Positions 53,395 through 61,232 of a DNA stretch of 64,000 bases are shown here, in pieces. The translations under genes and the position numbers were made by a program. Below the pieces are notes generated by a model. It was not told where the DNA came from, searched no databases, and worked only from the letters and a program-made list of their open reading frames with translations. The stretch spans positions 124,001 to 188,000 of the forward strand of contig JAXMFB010000006.1 in assembly GCA_046347945.1 (NCBI GenBank). The letters are read 5' to 3'. This stretch comes from Zeimonas sp046347945. Lineage in GTDB: Bacteria > Pseudomonadota > Gammaproteobacteria > Burkholderiales > Burkholderiaceae_E. Position 1 is the stretch's first letter; the number at the start of each line of letters is the position of its first letter.

Positions 53395-55093
53395 CAACAG
53401 GTCCGCGTCGCTCCGAGAGCGCGACGCGCGACAGCCAGACGACCGGTACCACCCCGACCAGCACGATCAGCAGCGCCGGCAAGGCCGCCTCGGCGAGCCG
53501 CTCGTCCGAGGCGAACTGGTAGGTGACCACCGCGAGCGTGTCGAAGTCGAAAGGCCGCAGCACCAGCGTGGCCGGCAACTCCTTCAGGCAATCGATCGCG
53601 ACCAGCAGCGCCGCAGCGCCGACGCTGCGGCGCATGAGCGGCCAGTGCACCTCGCGCAGCACCTCGAGCGGACGCCGGCCGAGGCTGCGCGCACTGTGGT
53701 CCATCGACGGGCTGATCCGCTTCAGGCCCGACTCGACCCCCTGGTAGGCCACCGGAAAGAAGCGCACCGCATACGCATAGACGATGGCGGCGACGCTGCC
53801 GCCGGCCAGCACCGCGGAGACGCCGAGCCAGCCGGTGAGCGGCGACAACGCGCGATCGACGGCGCCCGACAGGATCAGCAACCCCACGCCCAGCACGACG
53901 CCGGGCAGCGCATAGCCGGTGTTCGAGAACAGCAGCGCGGCACGCAGCGTCGGCGACGACGCCACGCGCGCCGAGTAGGCCGCCACCAGCGAGACCGGCA
54001 GCACGATCGCCGCGCCGCAGGTCGCCAGCAAGGTCGTGTTGCCGATCCAGCGCGGCAGCCTCGCATCGAGGGCCGCTCCCCCTTCGATCCAGGCCCCGAG
54101 CAGCAGCATCGCCGGCAGCACGAAGCCGAGCGCCACCGGCACCGCACAGGCCAGCGTGGCGCGCCAGGCGGCGCGCCCGCGCAGCGGGCGGCGCGGCGCG
54201 GGCCGCGGATTGCGCACGTGAAACTGCATCCGCCCGCGCTGGCCGCGCTCGAGCGCAAGCATCACGATCACGATCGCCAGCAGCGTGACGGACAGCCGCG
54301 CCGCGCCGGCGCGGTCGCCCATGCCCTGCCAGGCGCGATAGATGCCGGCAGTGAAGCTGTCGACCGAGAAGTAGGCGACCGTGCCGAAATCGGCCAGCGT
54401 CTCCATCATCGCCAGCGCGCAGCCGGCGACCACGGCCGGCCGGGCCACCGGCCAGGTCACGCGCCACCAGACGCGCCGCCGGGTCAGGCCCAGCGACCGG
54501 GCCGCCTCGCCCAGCGACGGGCTGCGGTCGGCGAAGGCCGCGCGCGACAGCAGGTACACGTACGGGTACAGCGCCAGCCCGAGGAAGACGCCGGCGGCCG
54601 GCCACGAGTGGATGTCCGGAAACCAGTAGTCGCCGACCTCCCAGCCGGTCAGCCTGCGCAGGCCGGCCTGCAAGGGCCCGAAGCTGGCGAGGAAGTCGGT
54701 GTACGCGTAGGCCATCACGAAGGCGGGCGTGGCCAGCGGCAGCACCAGCATCCACGACAGTGCGCGCCGGCCCGGGAACTCGTAGGCGGCCACCAGCCAG
54801 CCGGTGCCCACGCCGACCAGCAGCACCACCGCGAGCACGACCGCCGCCAGCTTCGCGGTGGTGAGCGCATAGCGAGGCAGCACCGTGCCGAACAGGTGCG
54901 CGAGCGCGCCTTCGACGCGCAACTCGGCCGGCGCCGGCGCGAAGGCGAGCCACACCAGCGCGACGATCGGCGCCGCGACGGCCAGCGCGGCCAGCACCGA
55001 GCCGAAGGCCAGCAGGCGCGGCGAGAACCCCATCGACGGATCGATGCGCAGCCGGCGTCGGGCGGGAGGCAGGTCGGACGAGGGATTCGGCAC
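53390..55093 (-). CDS. Iron(III)-type ABC transporter permease (FbpB-like)
   Basis: A 567-residue inner-membrane protein made of two fused permease halves with about 12 helices. Each half has the cytoplasmic EAA-type loop that contacts the ATPase: SLGEAARSLGLTRRRVWWRVTWPVARPAVVAG and SARSLGRRPLEVLREVHWPLMRRS. This double architecture is typical of FbpB/SfuB/AfuB ferric iron permeases. It is divergent from the matching ATPase, with a candidate Fur box between. No periplasmic binding protein gene is next to them. A second ATG 20 codons in (55033) could also be the start. Confidence 0.88.
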   Translation of the reverse strand: MPNPSSDLPPARRRLRIDPSMGFSPRLLAFGSVLAALAVAAPIVALVWLAFAPAPAELRVEGALAHLFGTVLPRYALTTAKLAAVVLAVVLLVGVGTGWLVAAYEFPGRRALSWMLVLPLATPAFVMAYAYTDFLASFGPLQAGLRRLTGWEVGDYWFPDIHSWPAAGVFLGLALYPYVYLLSRAAFADRSPSLGEAARSLGLTRRRVWWRVTWPVARPAVVAGCALAMMETLADFGTVAYFSVDSFTAGIYRAWQGMGDRAGAARLSVTLLAIVIVMLALERGQRGRMQFHVRNPRPAPRRPLRGRAAWRATLACAVPVALGFVLPAMLLLGAWIEGGAALDARLPRWIGNTTLLATCGAAIVLPVSLVAAYSARVASSPTLRAALLFSNTGYALPGVVLGVGLLILSGAVDRALSPLTGWLGVSAVLAGGSVAAIVYAYAVRFFPVAYQGVESGLKRISPSMDHSARSLGRRPLEVLREVHWPLMRRSVGAAALLVAIDCLKELPATLVLRPFDFDTLAVVTYQFASDERLAEAALPALLIVLVGVVPVVWLSRVALSERRGPVV

Positions 55094-55121
55094 GGGATGA
55101 CTGGCACTACAATCCGGGACT

Positions 55122-55140
55122 GAGAATTATAGGTATTTGC
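55122..55140. promoter_or_regulatory. Candidate Fur box between divergent iron transporter genes
   Basis: GAGAATTATAGGTATTTGC matches the 19-base Fur consensus at 12 positions by my count. It covers most of the short gap, including a minus-strand TATAAT (55131-55126) suited to the permease gene, and ends one base before the ATPase ATG. Binding there could shut off both genes when iron is plentiful. Confidence 0.5.
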
Positions 55141-55141
55141 G

Positions 55142-56302
55142 ATGCCTTCGAATCCGCCCGCGACGCCCGACGCAACCGCGCTGCGCGTCGAGGACCTCCA
55201 CGTCGCGTTCCCGCAGGGTTCGCGCAGCGTGCGCGTGCTCGACGGGCTGTCGTTCCAGCTGCGCCCCGGCGAGATCGGCTGCCTGCTCGGCGCTTCCGGG
55301 TGCGGCAAGACCACCGCGCTGCGCACCATCGCCGGATTCGTACGTCCCGACCGCGGGGCCGTCCACATCGGCGAGCGCTGCGTGGCCTCGCCGACCCGGT
55401 GGATCGAGCCCGAGCAACGCGGCGTCGGCGTGGTGTTCCAGGACTACGCGCTGTTTCCTCATCTCGACGTGGCCGCCAACGTCGCGTTCGGGCTGCGTTC
55501 GATGCCGGCGGCCGATCGCCCGGCGCGCGTGGCGAGCATGCTCGAGCTGGTCGGCCTGCCCGAGATTGCACACCGTTTCCCGCACGAACTCTCCGGTGGC
55601 CAGCAGCAGCGGGTGGCGCTCGCACGTGCGCTCGCTCCCGCGCCGTCGATCCTGCTGCTCGACGAACCCTTCTCGAACCTCGACCCGGACCTGCGCGAGC
55701 GGCTGGCGCTGGACCTGCGCGACATCCTGAAGCGGCACGGCACGACGGCCCTGCTGGTGACGCACGACCAGTACGAGGCGTTCGCGCTCGCCGACCGGGT
55801 CGGCGTCATGGACGCCGGCCGCATCGAGCAGTGGGACACCCCGTACCGGCTCTACCACCAGCCCGCAACGCGGCTGGTCGCCGACTTCGTCGGCCTGGGC
55901 ACCTTCCTTCCCGGGCGCCTCGAGCACCGCGACGGCAACACGCTCGTGCACCTCGAGCTCGGCACCCTGCCGATCCGCGCGCGCACCGACCAGGCGATCG
56001 CGGGCGCCAGCGCCAACGCTCGCGACGAAGTCATCGTCCTGCTGCGCCCCGACGACGTGGTTCACGACGACGGCAGCCCGCTGCAGGGCGAGGTGGTGCG
56101 CAAGGCGTTTCGCGGCGCCCAGTTCCTGTACACGCTGCGGCTGGCCAGCGGCCAGATGCTGCTCGCGCTGGTGCCGAGCCACCACGACCACGCGGTCGGC
56201 GAGCGCATCGGCGTGCGCTTCGACGCCGATCACATCGTGACCTTCAGTCCCGAGACCGGCGCGCAGGCGCCCGCCCGGACGCCCGTTCAGACGCCCAGGT
56301 AG
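55142..56302 (+). CDS. Iron(III)-type ABC transporter ATPase (FbpC-like)
   Basis: A 386-residue ATPase. Walker A is GASGCGKTT (about 50-58), the signature LSGGQQQRVALARAL, Walker B ILLLDEPFSNLD and the switch histidine in VTHDQ. The C-terminal 130 residues form a TOBE-like regulatory domain (VIVLLRPDDVV). The sequence between Q-loop (VFQDYALFPHL) and signature fits the Fbp/Pot group. It is the partner of the divergent permease. The 3' end overlaps the convergent livF by 16 bases. Confidence 0.9.
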   Translation: MPSNPPATPDATALRVEDLHVAFPQGSRSVRVLDGLSFQLRPGEIGCLLGASGCGKTTALRTIAGFVRPDRGAVHIGERCVASPTRWIEPEQRGVGVVFQDYALFPHLDVAANVAFGLRSMPAADRPARVASMLELVGLPEIAHRFPHELSGGQQQRVALARALAPAPSILLLDEPFSNLDPDLRERLALDLRDILKRHGTTALLVTHDQYEAFALADRVGVMDAGRIEQWDTPYRLYHQPATRLVADFVGLGTFLPGRLEHRDGNTLVHLELGTLPIRARTDQAIAGASANARDEVIVLLRPDDVVHDDGSPLQGEVVRKAFRGAQFLYTLRLASGQMLLALVPSHHDHAVGERIGVRFDADHIVTFSPETGAQAPARTPVQTPR

Positions 56303-57000
56303 GCCTGCAGCGCCCGCTCGTCGCCGGCCAGCGCACTCGACCTGCCTTCGAGCGCGACCTGGCCCCGCTCGAGCACGACGCAGCGATCGGTGTGCGCCAG
56401 GACTGCGCGATAGTTGCGATCGACCACCAGCGACGCGATGCCGCTCGCCCGAATGCCGGCGACGATGCCCCAGATCTCGCGCACGATCAGCGGCGCCAGT
56501 CCTTCGGTCGCTTCATCGAGCACGATGAGGTCGGGATTGGTCATCAGCGCACGGCCGATCGCGAGCATCTGCTGCTCGCCGCCCGACAACTGGTTGCCCC
56601 CGTGATGCAGCCGCTCGGTCAGGCGCGGGAAGGTCTCGAGCACCCGCTCGAAGGTCCAGTCGGTCTGGCCGCGCAGCCCGGGGCGCGCCGCCATCAGCAG
56701 GTTCTCGCGCACCGACAGGTTGGGAAAGATGCCGCGCCCCTCGGGAACGTAGCCGATGCCCAGCCGCGCCACGCGATCGGGGCGCTCGGCGCTGCAGTCG
56801 CGGCCGCGCACGACGATCCGGCCGGTGGTCGCGCGCATCAGCCTGAGCATGCCGCGGATCAGCGTCGTCTTGCCCATGCCGTTGCGCCCGAGCAGGCCGA
56901 GCGCCTCGCCCGCGTCGATGCGCAGGCTCACGCCGCGCAGCACGTGGCTCGCGCCGTAATAGGCGTGCAGGTCGGTGATCTCGATGATCGGCTCGGCCAT
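56287..57000 (-). CDS. livF: Branched-chain amino-acid-type ABC transporter ATPase LivF
   Basis: A 237-residue ATPase: Walker A GRNGMGKTT, signature LSGGEQQMLAIGRAL, Walker B LIVLDEATEGLAP. These are the LivF-type variants (DEATEGLAP). I start at MAEPIIEITDLHAYYG; the open frame upstream is the livG-livF spacer. Last gene of livJHMGF. It overlaps the 3' end of the iron ATPase gene on the other strand. Confidence 0.93.
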   Translation of the reverse strand: MAEPIIEITDLHAYYGASHVLRGVSLRIDAGEALGLLGRNGMGKTTLIRGMLRLMRATTGRIVVRGRDCSAERPDRVARLGIGYVPEGRGIFPNLSVRENLLMAARPGLRGQTDWTFERVLETFPRLTERLHHGGNQLSGGEQQMLAIGRALMTNPDLIVLDEATEGLAPLIVREIWGIVAGIRASGIASLVVDRNYRAVLAHTDRCVVLERGQVALEGRSSALAGDERALQAYLGV

Positions 57001-57038
57001 GATCGATGCGCGTGCGTCGTGCGGGCTCGCCCGGCGCG

Positions 57039-57806
57039 CTAGTGCACGCCCTCCTCGCCCAGATAGGCCGTCTGCACGTCGGCATTGGCGCGGATCGCCG
57101 CGGGCGTGCCGCTGGCGATGACCCGGCCGTTGACCATCACGGTGATCTCGTCGGAGACGCGGAACACCGCATCCATGTCGTGCTCGACCAGCAGGATCGC
57201 GTGCCCGGACTTCAGGCCCTCGAGCAGCGAGAGCATCCGCTCGGATTCCTCGGCGCCCATGCCCGCGAGCGGCTCGTCGAGAACCAGCACGCGCGGGCCG
57301 GTAGCCAGGCACATCGCGATCTCGAGCTGGCGCTTCTGGCCGTGCGACAGCGTGCCGGCGACGAGGTGGGCCTGCGCGGACAGTCCCGCACGCTCGAGCG
57401 CCCGGGTCGCGGCGGCGCGGCTCGCCTCGCACGAGGACGCCGGCGTGAGCCAGTCCCAGGGGCGCTGAAGCCTGGCCTGCGCGCTCAGGCGGCAGTTCTC
57501 GAAGACCGTGAATGGCGCATAGATCGTGTTGCGCTGGTAGCTGCGGCCCAGGCCGGCCTGAGCGCGACGGGGCTGCGACCATCGCGAGACATCGTGTCCG
57601 AGCAACTCGACCGTTCCCTCGCTCGCCTGGATCTCGCCGCACAGCAGGTTGATGAGCGTGGACTTGCCGGCGCCGTTGGTGCCGATCACCGAGTGCACCG
57701 TGCCCAGGCGCACGGCGACCGAGACGTCGTCGACCGCCTTCAGCCCACCGAAACTGCGCGACACGTTTCGCGCGCGCAGCAGCACCTCGCCGACGGCCTC
57801 AGGCAT
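57039..57806 (-). CDS. livG: Branched-chain amino-acid-type ABC transporter ATPase LivG
   Basis: A 255-residue ATPase: Walker A GTNGAGKST, signature LSHGQKRQLEIAMCLA (H in place of the second signature G, usual for LivG), Walker B VLVLDEPLAGMG and switch VEHDMDAVF. Its start overlaps the livM stop by 8 bases. Confidence 0.93.
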   Translation of the reverse strand: MPEAVGEVLLRARNVSRSFGGLKAVDDVSVAVRLGTVHSVIGTNGAGKSTLINLLCGEIQASEGTVELLGHDVSRWSQPRRAQAGLGRSYQRNTIYAPFTVFENCRLSAQARLQRPWDWLTPASSCEASRAAATRALERAGLSAQAHLVAGTLSHGQKRQLEIAMCLATGPRVLVLDEPLAGMGAEESERMLSLLEGLKSGHAILLVEHDMDAVFRVSDEITVMVNGRVIASGTPAAIRANADVQTAYLGEEGVH

Positions 57807-58794
57807 GACGCCACCTTCTCAGGTGCGAGACGCGCCGGGCGAGCTGACTGCCGACGCCGACGATGCCGTTGGGCATCAACGCGACGCAGGCGATGATCGC
57901 GAAGCCCAGGGTCAGCTGCCAATGCTGGGCGAGGTTTCCGAAGACCGCTTCCGACTGGAACAGCTCCTGCAGCAGCACGAAGGCGAACGCGCCGATCACC
58001 GCGCCGCGCAGGTGGCCCAACCCGCCCAGGATGATCATGATCAGCACCGCGCCCGACTGGTGCCACGACAGCAACTCGGGGCTCACGAACCCGTCCTTCA
58101 GCGCGTAGAGGAACCCGGCCAGGCCGGCGAACATTCCCGACAGCACGAAGGCGGCGAGCTTGTAGCCGTAGGTCGAGAACCCGACCGCGCGCATGCGCTG
58201 CTCGTTGACGCGGATGCCGGCCAGCGCATGGCCGAAGCGGCTGCGAACCAGCATGCCGAGCACCCAGTAGGTGAAGGCCAGGCACGCGAGCACGAAGAAG
58301 TAGAAGGTGTGCCCCTTGTCGAGGTCGAACGGCTGCCAGCCCGCGATCGTCAGCTCGGGACGGAAATACAGGTAGATGCCGTCGCTGCCGCCGCCGAGCT
58401 TCGTGTCGTGGAACACGTAGTAGGCCATCTGCGCGAAAGCGAGCGTGACCATGATGAAATAGATGCCGCGCGTGCGCAGCGACAGCGCTCCCACCACCAG
58501 CGCGTACAGCGCCGCCGCGACCACCGAGGCGGGAAGCAGCCACCACAGCGACACGGGGCTGGACTGCGGCGTCAGCAGCGCCGCGGTGTAGGCCGCGATG
58601 CCCAGGAACGCCGCGTGGCCGAAGCACACGAGGCCGGTCTGTCCGACCAGCAGTTCCAGGCTGAGCGCGAAGATCGAGAGGATCATGATCTTCGTGACCA
58701 GGTCGACGGCGAACTTGCCACCCATCGCCGGAAAGACCGCCAGCACGACGGCGACCGCCAGCATGGGTACGATGCGTTGGACTGCTGGGCTCAC
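57799..58794 (-). CDS. livM: Branched-chain amino-acid-type ABC permease LivM
   Basis: A 331-residue membrane protein with about 9 helices. SLELLVGQTGLVCFGHAAFLGIAAYTAALL and GILVNEQRMRAVGFSTYGYKLAAFVLSG-like sequence (GIRVNEQRMRAVGFSTYGYK) are the conserved LivM blocks, the latter with the ATPase-contact loop. I prefer the GTG at 58794, nine bases after the livH stop; ATG at 58764 would also work. Forms the membrane pore with LivH. Confidence 0.9.
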   Translation of the reverse strand: MSPAVQRIVPMLAVAVVLAVFPAMGGKFAVDLVTKIMILSIFALSLELLVGQTGLVCFGHAAFLGIAAYTAALLTPQSSPVSLWWLLPASVVAAALYALVVGALSLRTRGIYFIMVTLAFAQMAYYVFHDTKLGGGSDGIYLYFRPELTIAGWQPFDLDKGHTFYFFVLACLAFTYWVLGMLVRSRFGHALAGIRVNEQRMRAVGFSTYGYKLAAFVLSGMFAGLAGFLYALKDGFVSPELLSWHQSGAVLIMIILGGLGHLRGAVIGAFAFVLLQELFQSEAVFGNLAQHWQLTLGFAIIACVALMPNGIVGVGSQLARRVSHLRRWRHA

Positions 58795-58802
58795 GGAAGG
58801 GC

Positions 58803-59684
58803 TCAGGCGGTCCGGAACAGGCCTTCGGGCCGCCACAGCAGGATCGCCGCCATCAGCAGGTAGACCAGCACGCCGGCGGCCTGCGGAAAGAAGACCGTGC
58901 CGAAGGTCTCGACGAACCCGACCAGCAGCGCGGCGAGCAGCGCGCCGCGTATCGACCCGATCCCGCCGATCACGACGATCACGAAGCAGATGATGAGGAC
59001 CTGGTTGCCCATGCCCGGATAGACCGACGACACCGGCGCGGCGATCGCGCCGGCCAGCGCAGCCAGCGCGACGCCGGCCGAGAACACGACGCGGTAGAGG
59101 AACTTGATGTCCACGCCCATCGCCTGGACCATCTCGCGGTTCGACGCCCCCGCGCGCACCGTCATGCCGAGCCGCGTGCGCGTGATCACCCAGAACAGCC
59201 CCAGCGCCACGAGCACGCACACCCCCGACACGAACAGCCGGTAGACCGGATAGGTCATCAGCTCGCCCAGCGGCAGCGTGCCCGACAGCCAGGCGGGCGG
59301 CGACACGCCGTGCACGTCGTTGCCGACCAGGATGCTGCGCGTCTCCTCGAACACCAGGATCAGCGCGTAGGTCATCAGCACCTGCTGCAGGTGCTCACGC
59401 TCGTACAGGTAACTGAAGAAGCACCACTCGAGCAGGTAGCCGAGCGCGACCGACAGCGCGATGCCGAGCGCCAGCGTGGTGAAGAACCCGCCGCCCACCG
59501 CCTGCTCGACCAGCGGCGCCAGCGCGAACGCCATGTACGCGCCGATCATGTAGAAGCTGCCGTGCGCCAGGTTGATGACGCCCATGATCCCGAAGATCAG
59601 CGTGAGCCCGCTGGCCACCAGGAACAGCAACAGCCCGTACTGCACCGCATTCAGGCACTGCACGAGGAAGACGACTGGATCCAT
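58803..59684 (-). CDS. livH: Branched-chain amino-acid-type ABC permease LivH
   Basis: A 293-residue membrane protein with about 8 helices. LLLFLVASGLTLIFGIMGVINLAHGSFYMIGAY is the typical LivH start; the coupling loop is RAGASNREMVQAMGVDI. It lies 88 bases after the binding-protein gene, with a GC hairpin in the gap. Confidence 0.93.
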   Translation of the reverse strand: MDPVVFLVQCLNAVQYGLLLFLVASGLTLIFGIMGVINLAHGSFYMIGAYMAFALAPLVEQAVGGGFFTTLALGIALSVALGYLLEWCFFSYLYEREHLQQVLMTYALILVFEETRSILVGNDVHGVSPPAWLSGTLPLGELMTYPVYRLFVSGVCVLVALGLFWVITRTRLGMTVRAGASNREMVQAMGVDIKFLYRVVFSAGVALAALAGAIAAPVSSVYPGMGNQVLIICFVIVVIGGIGSIRGALLAALLVGFVETFGTVFFPQAAGVLVYLLMAAILLWRPEGLFRTA

Positions 59685-59751
59685 GCGAAGCGTCCGGCGG
59701 CCCCGGCGCCGCGCGAAAACGGACCCGGCCCCAGGCCGTGCCCGCCTACGC

Positions 59752-59769
59752 GCCGCGCCGGCGCGCGGC
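59752..59769 (-). other. GC hairpin between livJ and livH
   Basis: GCCGCGC-4 bases-GCGCGGC, three bases after the binding-protein stop. No T-run. Such hairpins often protect upstream messages so the binding protein is made in excess over the membrane parts. Confidence 0.45.
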
Positions 59770-59772
59770 CTG

Positions 59773-60939
59773 CTACATGCGGCAGCCGCGACCCGGGTCG
59801 GCCAGCGCCTTGACGGCGACGCCCTGCACCTGGTTCACCTTGCCCTCGACCTTGCGCAGGTAGATGTCCTGCACGGGGTTGTGCGACTTCGACAGCGTGA
59901 ACGCTCCACGCGGGCTGTCGATGCGCGCCTTCTCGATCGCCTTGAAGATCGCGTCGCGCTTGCTCATGTCGCCCTTGGCGGCGTTGAGGCCGATTCCCAG
60001 CATCTGCGCGGCATCGTAGCCCTGCACCGCGTAGACGTCGGGCTGCAGCTTGTAGGCCTTCGCGTAGGCGAGGCGGAACGCCTTGTCCTTCGGATTGTCG
60101 AGCCCGTCGGCGTAGTGCAGCGTCGTGAGCAGCCCCTGCGCGGCGTCGCCCTGCGCCTCGAGCGTGCCGTCGGTGAGGAACCCCGCGCCGACCAGCGGGA
60201 TCGACTTGCCCAGCCCGGCGGCCGCGTAGTCCTTGACGAACTTGACCGCTCCGGCACCGGCGAAGAACGTGTAGACGACGTCGGGCTTGATCGAGGCGAT
60301 TTCGGTGAGCAGCGCCTGGAACTCCTCGCGCGGGAACGGCAGCGTGAGTTCCTTCACGACCTGGCCGCCCGCCTTGGTGAAGCTCTCCTTGAAGCCGTTG
60401 ACGCTTTCCTCGCCAGCCGCGTACTTCCAGGTGATCGTGACGGCCTTCTTGTAGCCGCGCTTGGCCGCGACCTCGCCCATCGCGTAGGCAGGCTGCCAGT
60501 TCGAGAAGGAACTGCGGAAGATGTTGGGTGCGCACATCGGGCCGGTGACCGCGTCGGCGCCCGCGTTGGCGACGATCAGCATCGTGCCGCTGTCCCTGGC
60601 GGCCTTGGCCATCGCCATCGCGACGCCCGAGTGCACGGTGCCGACGATCACGTCGACCTGGTCGCGCTTGATCAGCTTGTTGACGTTGTCGGTGGCCTTG
60701 GAGGGATCGCTCTCGTCGTCGACGCGGACGTACTCGATCTGCTGGCCGGCCAGCTTGCCGCCGTGCTCGTCCACGTAGAGCCTGAAGCCGTTCTCGATCG
60801 CGGTTGCGAGGGCCACGTACGTGCCCGTGTACGGCAGCATGAAACCGACCTTCACCGGCTTGCCCTGCGCCGCGGCTGCGCCCGCCATGGCCGCGACCAC
60901 GGCGGCCGCGGCCAGCCTGAATGCGAATCTCCTGTGCAT
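59773..60939 (-). CDS. livJ: Periplasmic substrate-binding protein of the Liv-type transporter
   Basis: A 388-residue protein with a signal peptide (residues 1-24, ending AGAAAAQG) and a Leu/Ile/Val-binding-type Venus-flytrap fold (KVGFMLPYTGTYVALATAIENGFRLYVDEHGG, VIVGTVHSGVAMAMAKAARDSGTMLIVANAGAD). The ligand is not clear; LivJ-like proteins also bind amides, aromatic acids and urea. It is the first gene of livJHMGF. The 293 bases upstream contain its promoter and two dyads. Confidence 0.88.
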   Translation of the reverse strand: MHRRFAFRLAAAAVVAAMAGAAAAQGKPVKVGFMLPYTGTYVALATAIENGFRLYVDEHGGKLAGQQIEYVRVDDESDPSKATDNVNKLIKRDQVDVIVGTVHSGVAMAMAKAARDSGTMLIVANAGADAVTGPMCAPNIFRSSFSNWQPAYAMGEVAAKRGYKKAVTITWKYAAGEESVNGFKESFTKAGGQVVKELTLPFPREEFQALLTEIASIKPDVVYTFFAGAGAVKFVKDYAAAGLGKSIPLVGAGFLTDGTLEAQGDAAQGLLTTLHYADGLDNPKDKAFRLAYAKAYKLQPDVYAVQGYDAAQMLGIGLNAAKGDMSKRDAIFKAIEKARIDSPRGAFTLSKSHNPVQDIYLRKVEGKVNQVQGVAVKALADPGRGCRM

Positions 60940-61150
60940 CGAAATCTCCTCAGCTTGACAAACGGATGGGCCGCCATCGACCCGCTTGCGACGGTGCCCG
61001 AACCGCGCGAACCACGACCAGCGAAAGACAGCCGACGAAGATTGCGCCGTCAGCGAAACGAGCGCAACCGCGGGGCTTCCCGCATCGATTTTCCAGGGGG
61101 CGCGGACGACGAGCGACGCGCCGGCGGCCAGGTTTCGCGGCCGCGCGGCG

Positions 61151-61196
61151 CATGAACCGTAATTCCTTCAACAGTTCATGTCAAGCACTATAGTGC
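61151..61196 (-). promoter_or_regulatory. liv operon promoter with two dyads
   Basis: Minus strand: perfect TTGACA (61184-61179), 17 bases, TACGGT (61161-61156). The inverted repeat CATGAAC (61151-61157) and GTTCATG (61174-61180) brackets the -10, overlapping the -35 at one end, and the perfect palindrome GCACTATAGTGC (61185-61196) abuts the -35 on its upstream side. Start near 61149 leaves a leader of about 210 bases. Confidence 0.55.
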
Positions 61197-61232
61197 AGCC
61201 TCGCACGCGGGTTGCGAGCGATCGCCGTGCGA

